A stretch of 7,342 nt of DNA from Sedimentisphaerales bacterium (GTDB lineage Bacteria; Planctomycetota; Phycisphaerae; Sedimentisphaerales; SM23-30). Position numbers and translations under genes: made by a program. The DNA lies in the NCBI GenBank assembly GCA_030634605.1, contig DAOWAK010000055.1, forward strand, positions 1 through 7,342, in the 5' to 3' direction. Of this stretch, positions 1 to 5,910 are shown piece by piece. Numbering within the stretch: position 1 is the stretch's first letter; every line of letters starts with the position of its first letter. The notes beneath the pieces are model-generated. The model did no database searches and was not told the DNA's origin. It worked only from the letters and a program-made list of their open reading frames with translations.

Positions 1-556
1 CGCGGCAGGCGCCATCCAGCGTGAGCAGGTCGATGGTGAAGGTGTTTTCCCAGACATCGATATGCGGCGACAGATTGATCTGGGCGATCACCGCGCGGGT
101 AATTTCCTTGCCGGTGGCGTCGCCCAGGGCATGAGCGACGCGGAAGTTGCTGTGGCCTCCCTCGCGGCCAACAGCTAACTGATCGCCTTCTTTATCGAAG
201 GGAGTGGACCACTGAAGTAATTGCTGGATCTGGGCAGGGGCAGCTTCAACAACTTTTTTGACAATGTCGGGATCGCACAAGCCGCAACCGGTTTTCAGGG
301 TGTCGGTAATGTGGGACTCGAAGGTGTCATCTTCACGAATAACCGCGGCGATGCCGCCCTGAGCGTGATAGGTGTTGGATTCGGTGGGCTTATCTTTGAG
401 CAAAGCGATAACCTGGCCGGCATGGGCAGCTTCGATAGCGCAGCGCAGCCCCGCCACACCACCGCCGATTATCAAACAATCGGTGTAAAGGTGTCCCAGG
501 GCGTTGGTATCCAGCCGAGCAAGGTAGCGTCTGGTTTCGAGTGGTCCTTTTATCAT
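1..556 (-). CDS. nadB: L-aspartate oxidase, N-terminal part (cut by window edge)
   Basis: NadB is the FAD flavoenzyme that oxidises L-aspartate to iminoaspartate, the first step of de novo NAD synthesis; NadA then makes quinolinate. The visible 185 residues show a Rossmann FAD-binding start at about residues 28-37 (LIIGGGVAGL), the family hallmark NTYHAQGGIAAV at 61-72, and REGGHS at 131-136 followed by a DATGKE segment. The QGGIAAV plus REGGHS pair fits aspartate oxidase better than succinate dehydrogenase or fumarate reductase flavoproteins, which are the alternatives. The ATG at 556-554 is the first Met after an in-frame stop at 583-581; only a weak GGAA precedes it. It is the most downstream gene of the minus-strand series, separated from the HNH gene by 263 bases holding a palindromic repeat, so it probably has its own promoter. 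The C-terminal capping and helical domains lie outside the window. Confidence 0.9.
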   Translation of the reverse strand, partial: MIKGPLETRRYLARLDTNALGHLYTDCLIIGGGVAGLRCAIEAAHAGQVIALLKDKPTESNTYHAQGGIAAVIREDDTFESHITDTLKTGCGLCDPDIVKKVVEAAPAQIQQLLQWSTPFDKEGDQLAVGREGGHSNFRVAHALGDATGKEITRAVIAQINLSPHIDVWENTFTIDLLTLDGACR

Positions 557-620
557 GAAATTTTCCGTGGAATAGTGCTGTCAGGTAACTATGAAGCCTT
601 TGGACGGTTAAAATAAGGAA

Positions 621-710
621 ACCTCTAATAATCGATTTTTTGCTTATCAAAACGTCGATTGCAACGACTCAGCATGGGCTAAAGCCCATCCTACAGGAAT
701 TATTAGAGGT
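621..710. repeat. Nested palindromic element with 12-bp terminal inverted repeats
   Basis: A perfect 12-bp inverted repeat (ACCTCTAATAAT at 621-632, ATTATTAGAGGT at 699-710) encloses 66 bases. Inside are a second inverted repeat, AATCGA (630-635) with TCGATT (655-660), and a REP-like hairpin at 674-689. It lies in the gap between the HNH gene and nadB. The layout resembles a small non-autonomous mobile element or a REP-type intergenic repeat. I see no transposase and no convincing target-site duplication at its borders. As RNA it would fold in either direction, but no T-run follows it, so it is a poor terminator. The rest of this gap (557-620 and 711-819) shows nothing I can name. Confidence 0.6.
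674..694 (-). repeat. REP-like hairpin with GTAG foot
   Basis: On the minus strand GTAG (694-691) is followed one base later by the perfect stem ATGGGCT / AGCCCAT (arms 689-683 and 680-674) with a two-base loop. A GTAG tetranucleotide at the foot of a GC-rich hairpin is the layout of REP sequences handled by RAYT (REP-associated tyrosine) transposases. That assignment is from pattern only. Copy number cannot be judged from one window. Confidence 0.5.
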
Positions 711-819
711 ACCCATAACTCACGCTGGAATACATTAAAGAAAGTTTTGTGGTGAATGGCAACCGTTTTCAGTATCGAAAATGCACCTGAGGTTAATTGG
801 CGGGGACAGGAGTGGTAGA

Positions 820-1449
820 TTATTTCAGTTCGACGGACCAGTAGGCGTGATCGAGGAATTGTTTCCAGGAGTGGTACCGCCCGTCGCTTAGATTGATGCT
901 GAGTACGGGTGAGCGTTTGGGTTTTTCCGGGCGGGTGATAAGTTTCATGTGCGCTTCGCGAGGGATGCGGCCGCCTTTTTTGACGTTGCATTTTACGCAG
1001 GCGCAGACAAGGTTTTCCCAGGAGGCTCCGCCACCGCGGCTGCGGGGGACGATGTGGTCGAGACTTAATTCGCTGGTAGGAAAGTGTTTACCGCAATATT
1101 GACAACGGTTGCGGTCGCGAGCGTAGATATTGCGGCGGTTAAGGGTAACGGTTCGCCGAGGCAGACGGTCGTAAAAGAGCAGCCGAACAATTCGCGGCAC
1201 AGCGATGGACAGTCTGACGGTGTGGAGCCAGTCGTGGGCATGAGGATCGAAGCGATTTTTCAGTTCGGAAACTTCGAGCCAGCTGTCCAGATCGTAATTG
1301 CTGTAACTGCCGTCGGAACAGTCAATTACCTCAGCCAGGTCTCGGAACAACAGGGAAATGGCACGCTTTACATTGACCACGCGAACAGCCATGTAATGCT
1401 TGTTCAGGACCAGAACCTGGCAACCCAGAGCTGACGATTCAACTGTCAT
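820..1449 (-). CDS. HNH endonuclease family protein (209 aa)
   Basis: A predicted HNH nuclease-fold protein with a zinc-ribbon frame. The core is CQYC (C116, C119), then DH (D131-H132) in LDHIVPRSRGG, N146, and CVKC (C151, C154) followed by N155: the usual Cys4-zinc HNH arrangement, with all key residues present. The first 100 residues (VLVLNKHYMAVRVVNVKRA, then a basic stretch) and the end (SWKQFLDHAYW) resemble the widespread small stand-alone HNH proteins whose biological role is unknown. A frame runs back to an ATG at 1548, but the ATG at 1449-1447 is preferred: GAGG lies 9 nt upstream, the homology-like sequence begins just after it, and the upstream starts have no Shine-Dalgarno site. 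No restriction, methylase, phage or toxin partner is adjacent. It is divergent from the sigma-54 promoter at 1708-1722, so the two share an upstream region. No clear promoter or terminator was identified for it. Confidence 0.85.
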   Translation of the reverse strand: MTVESSALGCQVLVLNKHYMAVRVVNVKRAISLLFRDLAEVIDCSDGSYSNYDLDSWLEVSELKNRFDPHAHDWLHTVRLSIAVPRIVRLLFYDRLPRRTVTLNRRNIYARDRNRCQYCGKHFPTSELSLDHIVPRSRGGGASWENLVCACVKCNVKKGGRIPREAHMKLITRPEKPKRSPVLSINLSDGRYHSWKQFLDHAYWSVELK

Positions 1450-1458
1450 GACAGTCTG

Positions 1459-1462
1459 CCTC
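1459..1462 (-). promoter_or_regulatory. Ribosome binding site that sets the HNH gene start
   Basis: GAGG on the minus strand, 9 nt before the ATG at 1449-1447. The two alternative in-frame ATGs further upstream (1473 and 1548) lack such a site, which is why the shorter 209-residue protein is chosen. Confidence 0.6.
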
Positions 1463-1597
1463 GCAAAAAACATCAAAGTCCGGTAACAAACCAAGTGTTT
1501 TTTAACATAAATGGCTAAGGGCGGCAAGGAAAATGGGAGTTGGTGCATAGAGGTCAGACGGGCGCTCTTTTTCGATTAAGATAGACTGTGGGGGCAA

Positions 1598-1612
1598 CTG
1601 CCATTTTGGCAG
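1598..1612. promoter_or_regulatory. Perfect dyad, possible upstream activator site for the sigma-54 promoter
   Basis: CTGCCA-TTT-TGGCAG is a perfect 6+6 dyad. Its centre (1605) lies about 129 bases upstream of the predicted start at 1734, within the usual range for sites bound by sigma-54 enhancer-binding proteins. T-tracts centred near 1605, 1615, 1626, 1635 and 1644 follow it and could bend the DNA towards the promoter. The role is inferred from position; no known activator consensus is matched. It could also serve the divergent HNH gene or simply be a small RNA hairpin. Confidence 0.35.
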
Positions 1613-1707
1613 GTTTTCTGACGTTTTTTGTGTTTTTGGGATTTTTCTCACAGGATGGGTGTTCTCGTAATATCTTTACTGGTAATGATTTACGAATTAT
1701 TTGAGAT

Positions 1708-1722
1708 TGGCACGGTTTTTGC
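1708..1722 (+). promoter_or_regulatory. Sigma-54 (RpoN) promoter, -24/-12 type
   Basis: The bases TGGCACGGTTTTTGC match the sigma-54 consensus TGGCAC-R-N4-TTGC with no mismatch. The invariant GG (1709-1710) and GC (1721-1722) are separated by exactly 10 bases. With the GC at -12 the start is near 1734. It points towards 1734-1946, away from the HNH gene and antisense to all genes here. Transcription from such a promoter needs an ATP-driven enhancer-binding protein, which is not encoded in the window. Confidence 0.75.
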
Positions 1723-1733
1723 GAATTAGTTAC

Positions 1734-1946
1734 TCGGATATGAAAAATAATAAAAACAGACAGAACGAGATTTATTCGCTCTGACAAAATGAGTGTTCGG
1801 CAGGATTAAAGGCCATTAATCATTTTCGCTAATGCATTTTGTCAGGGGCTTAGCTTCACCCGGCTGAGTTTCAATAAAATTCCTCCTGTTTACATAAGAG
1901 TCGTCGTGATCACTGCGGAGCTGATCGTGGCGGCTCTTGTTTTTTT
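1734..1946 (+). ncRNA. Candidate sigma-54-dependent small RNA, about 213 nt
   Basis: The interval is bounded by a sigma-54 promoter and a rho-independent terminator on the same strand, and contains no credible coding frame. Visible elements in order: an A-rich leader; a perfect 11-bp pairing CTGACAAAATG (1781-1791) with CATTTTGTCAG (1835-1845), extended by one U-G and one C-G pair; nested inside it a hairpin GATTAA / TTAATC (1804-1809, 1816-1821) with an AGGCCA loop; a 6-pair hairpin 1849-1854 / 1863-1868 that includes one U-G pair; an apparently unpaired stretch 1870-1895 carrying CCUCCU (1882-1887), complementary to Shine-Dalgarno sequences; then the terminator stem. This fits a trans-acting regulatory RNA that blocks ribosome binding. 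I do not recognise a named RNA family. The 14-residue frame at 1740-1784 has no ribosome binding site. Both ends are estimates. Confidence 0.6.
1896..1946 (+). terminator. Rho-independent terminator of the plus-strand RNA
   Basis: A 17-pair stem (1896-1912 with 1922-1938), a 9-nt loop, then G and seven T (1940-1946). Four of the 17 pairs are G-U when read as plus-strand RNA (1901-1933, 1904-1930, 1906-1928, 1907-1927). On the minus strand these become A-C mismatches and no T-run follows, so the element works only for plus-strand transcription. It ends 12 bases short of the queG stop codon, so the convergent transcript stops before running antisense into queG. Confidence 0.8.
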
Positions 1947-1958
1947 AGGAGGACTGCT

Positions 1959-2897
1959 TTATAGTTTGGCCAGTTGGCGCAGGTGGTTCCAGTCGGCGTG
2001 GAGCAGGGGGCTGTGGGCGAAATGTTTTTCGAATTCCGGGCGGGTCATTTTCAGTAACTGTTCTGGTTGGATTGAACAATGTCGCGGCTGGAAGTCGGGC
2101 TCTTTAGAAGTGGGAGTGCTTTGGTTGAACGGGCAGGAGTTTTGACAGAGGTCGCAGCCGAAAATCCATTGGGCAACTTTGGGATTTTTTAATTTTTCCG
2201 CGTCCGGCAAGGTTGACTTGGCTTCTATGGTGAGATAGGAAACGCAGCGCCGGGCATCCAGGGTTCGCGGCTGAACCAGGGCCTGGGTAGGGCAAGCTTC
2301 AAGACAGCGGGAACAGTCACCGCACTGATCGGCGACGGATTGATCATGATCGAGCGGCAGGCTGGTAACTATTTCGCCCAGGACCAACCAAGAACCAAAC
2401 TGCTGGTTGATGAGCAGGTTATTTTTGCCGATCCAGCCCAGGCCGGCACGGGCGGCGAGTTCTTTTTCGGCCAAGGGAGCGATATCAACAAAACAACGCA
2501 GCAGGGGCAGGACTGTGCGGTCACTGCAGTTGAGTTGTGCTGAGATAAAATCCGCGAGCTGTTTGAGCTTTTCTTTGACGACGAGGTGATAATCGGTCCC
2601 CCAGGCGTAACGGGCGATTTTGCCGCGTGTCAGGTGAGAATAATTGTCGGGGGTGGGCTGATAGTAATTCAAAGCGGTGCAGATGACACTACGGGCGCCG
2701 GGGACTAATTGGGCAGGGTGGATTCTTTTTTCGGTGTTGCGAGCCAGGTAATCCATTTCACCCTGGTAATTATTGCGTAGGTAATTGTACAGATGTTCGG
2801 AGTGGGCAATGGGATCAGCTGAGGCGATGCCGACCAGGTCGAAACCCAACTGTAAGGCAAAAGATTTGATCTGATCGCTGGTGATTGATCCGGACAT
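1959..2897 (-). CDS. queG: Epoxyqueuosine reductase QueG
   Basis: Cytoplasmic, cobalamin-dependent iron-sulfur enzyme that reduces epoxyqueuosine to queuosine in the wobble position of GUN-anticodon tRNAs, the last step of the pathway. Visible features: an N-terminal domain with the putative catalytic aspartate D138 in CFVDIAPLAEKELAARAG, GWIGKN at 155-159, and two ferredoxin-like cluster motifs, CGDCSRCLEACP (C192, C195, C198, C202) and CDLCQNSCP (C248, C251, C255), with C218 in DARRCVSYLTIE between them. All expected cysteines are present. At 312 residues it is shorter than many homologues (roughly 350-390) and ends soon after the NHLRQ segment, lacking the C-terminal extension. The ATG at 2897 has AGGGGA about 6 nt upstream. 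It follows gyrB by 25 nt, so it is probably cotranscribed with it. The functional link to replication genes is unclear and may be only positional. Confidence 0.93.
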   Translation of the reverse strand: MSGSITSDQIKSFALQLGFDLVGIASADPIAHSEHLYNYLRNNYQGEMDYLARNTEKRIHPAQLVPGARSVICTALNYYQPTPDNYSHLTRGKIARYAWGTDYHLVVKEKLKQLADFISAQLNCSDRTVLPLLRCFVDIAPLAEKELAARAGLGWIGKNNLLINQQFGSWLVLGEIVTSLPLDHDQSVADQCGDCSRCLEACPTQALVQPRTLDARRCVSYLTIEAKSTLPDAEKLKNPKVAQWIFGCDLCQNSCPFNQSTPTSKEPDFQPRHCSIQPEQLLKMTRPEFEKHFAHSPLLHADWNHLRQLAKL

Positions 2898-2922
2898 AAA
2901 CTGTCCCCTGAGCGGAGTCGGG

Positions 2923-5484
2923 CTAGATATCCAGGTTTTTCACTTCGAGGGCGTGGGTTTCGATGAAGTTTCGTCGTTTTTCGACATTTTCGCCCATGAG
3001 TATGGAAAATAGCCGATCAGCTTCGGCGGCGTCATCGAGCTTCACCCGCAGCAGAGTTCTTTTTTCGGGGTCCATGGTAGTGCACCAGAGTTCATCGGCG
3101 TTCATTTCGCCCAGGCCCTTAAAACGTTTGATGGTGATGCCGCGGGAACCGAGGTCGCGAATACCCTTGACGATGGATTGGGGATTAGGTACGTCGGTTT
3201 CGTTTTCATCGCTGTCGATGAGGGCAAATTTGGTGCTGATGTGTTCGCCGGAGATGGTTTGTTCGGCACGGCAAAAGTAGTCCTGAGGTTGAATGTCAAA
3301 TTCGGCCATTTCGGTTCTTAGTTCGTTAAGGCGGTGGACTTCGTGCATTTCCTGGGTTTCGATCTGCCGGATGAGGGGGGGCTCGCTGTCTTTTTTGGCG
3401 TCACCGGATTTTTCTGTATTGTCCTGGTTTTCACTGTCGCCGTTGGTTACCGCTTCGAGTTCGGCGCAGCGTTGGTTGTATTCCTGTTCATTGTAGAAAA
3501 ATTCCATCTGTCCATCGACGACAACCAGGTAAGCGGGCAAGCCGCCTTCGTCGGGAAGGGCGTTATTGACGAAGGTTTGCATGTCGATTCCGCGGCGGCG
3601 CAGGATGCGTAATTGTTCCTCGGCGTCGAGGAGTAGGTCGAGTAGTTTTTTAAGATTGTCGCCCTCGACGATGATGTCCTCGGATTGATCCTGGCGGATT
3701 CGCAATTTGGCGCCCTGAAGTCCCTGTGAAGTGAGTCGCTGGCGCATTTCGGATTCGTTAATGACGTAATTTTTTTTCCGTTTGTGGGCAATTTCATAAA
3801 GCGGCGGTTGGGCGATGAAGAGGGCGTCGTTGCTGATTAGTTCGCGCATCTGTCGGAAGAAGAAGGTCAACAACAGGGTACGGATGTGGGCGCCGTCGAT
3901 GTCGGCGTCGGTCATGATGATTACTTTTCCGTAGCGGCGTTTTTCAAAGTTGAATTCGTCGGCACCGATGCCGGCGCCGATAGCGGAGACCATTATGCGA
4001 ATTTCCTCGTGACTGAGCATTTTATCGAGGCGGGCTTTTTCGACGTTGAGGATTTTCCCCTTGAGCGGCAGGATGGCCTGGAAACGCCGGTCGCGACCGC
4101 TTTTGGCAGAGCCGCCGGCGGAATCACCCTCGACCAGATAAAGCTCGGTACTTTCGATGTCTTTGCTGGAGCAGTCGCTGAGTTTTCCGGGTAGGTTGGC
4201 ACCGCTAAGAGCACCTTTTCGTCGGGTGAGTTCACGGGCTTTGCGGGCGGCTTCGCGAGCCAAGGCGGCCTGGACACCCTTATTGACGATCAGTTTGGCA
4301 ATGCTGGGGGTTTCTTCCATGTACTGGGCAAGCAAGTCATTGATCGTGGTTTCAACGAAGCTGCCGACTTCGGGATTCATCAGGCGGACTTTGGTTTGGG
4401 CTTCGAACTGCGGATCTGACAGTTTTACTGAAACGATAGCGGTCAGGCCTTCACGGAGGTCGTCACCGGCGGGAGAAGTTTTGCTTTTGAGCAGGTTATT
4501 GTTGCGGGCGTAAGTGTTAAGGGTGCGGGTCAGGGCGGAGCGGAAGCCGCTGAGGTGGGTGCCGCCGTCAAGGTTGTGGATGTTGTTAGCAAAGGCGACT
4601 ACGTTTTCGGTGTAGCCGGTGGTGTACTGCATGGCGATTTCGCATTCCAGGTTGTTTTCGGGGTCGGCCTTGCGAAAGTGGATTACTTTTTTATGCAGCA
4701 CCTCTTTGCTGTCGTTGAGGTGTTCGACAAAAGCGATCAACCCCTTTTCGAAAAAGTATTCTTCGCTACGGTCGTCGCGCTGGTCGGTGAGAATAATTTT
4801 TAAGCCGGCGTTGAGGTAGGCCAGTTCTCGTAACCGATGGGCGAGAATATCGAAACGAAAATTAATATCGGGAAAAATATCCGGGTCGGGCTTGAAGGTG
4901 GTTTTGGTACCGGTTCTTTTGCGTGGGCCGATGATGCGCATTTCGCCCTTTTTTATGCCCCGGGCGAATTCCATACGATAGCAGTTGCCGTCGCGGCCAA
5001 CTTCGACCTCAAGCCATTCCGAAAGGGCATTTACAACAGAAACCCCAACGCCGTGGAGGCCGCCGGAAACTTTGTAACTTTTACTGTCGAATTTTCCGCC
5101 GGAGTGCAGGATGGTGTGTACGACTTCCAGGGCGGGCTTGTTGGTGCTTTTTTCGGCGCCGACGGGAATACCGCGCCCGCTGTCCTCAACGGTGCAGCTA
5201 CCGTCGGCATTGATTTTAATTTTGATAGAGTCGCAAAAGCCGGCCATGGCTTCGTCAATGGAATTATCAACGACTTCGCTGATCAGATGATGCAGGCCGC
5301 GAGCCTGGCGGTCACCGATATACATTTCCGGGCGTTTGCGAACCGCCTGGAGCCCTTCGAGAACCGTAATGTGTTCGGCGCCGTATTCATCATCACCCGG
5401 AGCTGCAGTGTTTTTGACAGACTGTTGGGCAGGATTAAGGTCTTGATCTAATTCTGTGCTGGATTGGCTGTTATTTGATTCCAT
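2923..5484 (-). CDS. gyrB: DNA gyrase subunit B
   Basis: ATPase and TOPRIM subunit of type IIA topoisomerase, which with GyrA introduces negative supercoils using ATP. The 853 residues show, in order: GHKL ATPase with E70 and N74 (ISEVVDNSIDEAMAG), D101-SGRGIP and the ATP lid GGLHGVGVSVVN (141-152); transducer with the QTK loop (K365); TOPRIM with E453 in YLVEGDSAGGSA and the metal triad D526/D528/D530 in MTDADIDGAHI; and the C-terminal KRFKGLGEMN (786-795). An insert of about 200 residues (about 565-765) sits between the TOPRIM core and the tail, as in Gram-negative-type GyrB, and includes a charged, probably disordered stretch at 678-702. A variable acidic N-terminus precedes the ATPase domain. 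GyrA is not in the window; ParE is the alternative but the gene context favours GyrB. It starts one base after the DUF721 stop with no strong ribosome site, so translation is probably coupled. Confidence 0.97.
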   Translation of the reverse strand: MESNNSQSSTELDQDLNPAQQSVKNTAAPGDDEYGAEHITVLEGLQAVRKRPEMYIGDRQARGLHHLISEVVDNSIDEAMAGFCDSIKIKINADGSCTVEDSGRGIPVGAEKSTNKPALEVVHTILHSGGKFDSKSYKVSGGLHGVGVSVVNALSEWLEVEVGRDGNCYRMEFARGIKKGEMRIIGPRKRTGTKTTFKPDPDIFPDINFRFDILAHRLRELAYLNAGLKIILTDQRDDRSEEYFFEKGLIAFVEHLNDSKEVLHKKVIHFRKADPENNLECEIAMQYTTGYTENVVAFANNIHNLDGGTHLSGFRSALTRTLNTYARNNNLLKSKTSPAGDDLREGLTAIVSVKLSDPQFEAQTKVRLMNPEVGSFVETTINDLLAQYMEETPSIAKLIVNKGVQAALAREAARKARELTRRKGALSGANLPGKLSDCSSKDIESTELYLVEGDSAGGSAKSGRDRRFQAILPLKGKILNVEKARLDKMLSHEEIRIMVSAIGAGIGADEFNFEKRRYGKVIIMTDADIDGAHIRTLLLTFFFRQMRELISNDALFIAQPPLYEIAHKRKKNYVINESEMRQRLTSQGLQGAKLRIRQDQSEDIIVEGDNLKKLLDLLLDAEEQLRILRRRGIDMQTFVNNALPDEGGLPAYLVVVDGQMEFFYNEQEYNQRCAELEAVTNGDSENQDNTEKSGDAKKDSEPPLIRQIETQEMHEVHRLNELRTEMAEFDIQPQDYFCRAEQTISGEHISTKFALIDSDENETDVPNPQSIVKGIRDLGSRGITIKRFKGLGEMNADELWCTTMDPEKRTLLRVKLDDAAEADRLFSILMGENVEKRRNFIETHALEVKNLDI

Positions 5485-5485
5485 T

Positions 5486-5908
5486 TTATTTCTTATGCTT
5501 TTTTTGATATCTTTCGTTATGATATTTTGCTATTTTTATGCCTTCTTCGTTGGTTTTATACCAGCAGCCCCGAACAAAATTAATGTCCGTAAGCGTCACT
5601 TCAGAGCAAAGTTCATACAACTGTGTGAGCAGATTTTCTTTCAATAAAGTTAATTCATGCAGGCAGGGAGCGTTATCCACCAGAACTCTCAATCGGCCGC
5701 CGCGAATATTTTCCAGGCAGGTATGCTCGATCAACTCATCCGGCAATAATTGTTGCCAGGCATGGGCCAAAAAGGCCAGTTTTCTCTGACGCGGGTAAAC
5801 GTCCCGCTTCATAAAACTTCGCACCAGGTTTTTCAACGGCAACGCTGTAGGTTTTCTCTGGCGGTTTTTGGTAATCTGCTCCAGTTTCTGTTCGTCCCAA
5901 TTTACCAT
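5486..5908 (-). CDS. dciA: DUF721 / DciA-like protein, probable replicative helicase loader
   Basis: A 140-residue protein with a DUF721 domain at about 22-102: basic N-terminal segment (KNRQRKPTALPLKNLVRSF), then AWQQLLPDELIEHT, a GGRLRVLVDNAPCLHEL beta-hairpin segment, and LLTQLYEL. In the established cases DUF721 proteins (DciA) bind DnaB and help load it at the origin where DnaC or DnaI is absent; that role here is inferred. A lysine- and aromatic-rich tail (about 117-140, ending YQKKHKK) follows the domain. It lies 2 nt after dnaN and 1 nt before gyrB, so it is almost certainly cotranscribed and translationally coupled with both, which supports a replication role. No strong Shine-Dalgarno site precedes the ATG at 5908, as expected for coupling. 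In other bacteria a DUF721 gene is found near recF and gyrB; here recF is missing between dnaN and this gene. Confidence 0.8.
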   Translation of the reverse strand: MVNWDEQKLEQITKNRQRKPTALPLKNLVRSFMKRDVYPRQRKLAFLAHAWQQLLPDELIEHTCLENIRGGRLRVLVDNAPCLHELTLLKENLLTQLYELCSEVTLTDINFVRGCWYKTNEEGIKIAKYHNERYQKKHKK

Positions 5909-5910
5909 AT

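Noticed and set aside
221..616. 131-codon plus-strand frame opposite nadB
   Set aside because: Shadow of nadB, whose FAD-binding and QGGIAAV motifs are read from the minus strand here.
1450..1548. 33-residue N-terminal extension of the HNH protein
   Set aside because: No Shine-Dalgarno site at the upstream ATGs, whereas GAGG sits 9 nt before the internal ATG at 1449, right where the family-like sequence begins.
1740..1784. 14-residue plus-strand frame at the 5' end of the candidate RNA
   Set aside because: It starts about 6 bases after the predicted transcription start with no ribosome binding site; lysine/asparagine-rich as expected from A-rich DNA. A leaderless peptide cannot be excluded.
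1554..1787. 77-codon minus-strand frame in the queG-HNH gap
   Set aside because: Starts with TTG, no ribosome site, no recognisable family, and covers the sigma-54 promoter region.
1842..1874. 10-residue minus-strand frame (TTG start) after a perfect AGGAGG
   Set aside because: The AGGAGG is well placed, but the peptide is tiny, uses TTG, and lies on the strand opposite to the promoter and terminator. The same bases are better explained as the CCUCCU stretch of the plus-strand RNA.
1906..2145. Plus-strand frame of 79 codons with a hydrophobic, membrane-like start
   Set aside because: It begins inside the terminator stem, has no ribosome binding site, and most of it is antisense to the 3' end of queG.
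4837..5451. 204-codon plus-strand frame opposite gyrB
   Set aside because: Shadow of the gyrB reading frame; gyrB is unambiguous through this interval.
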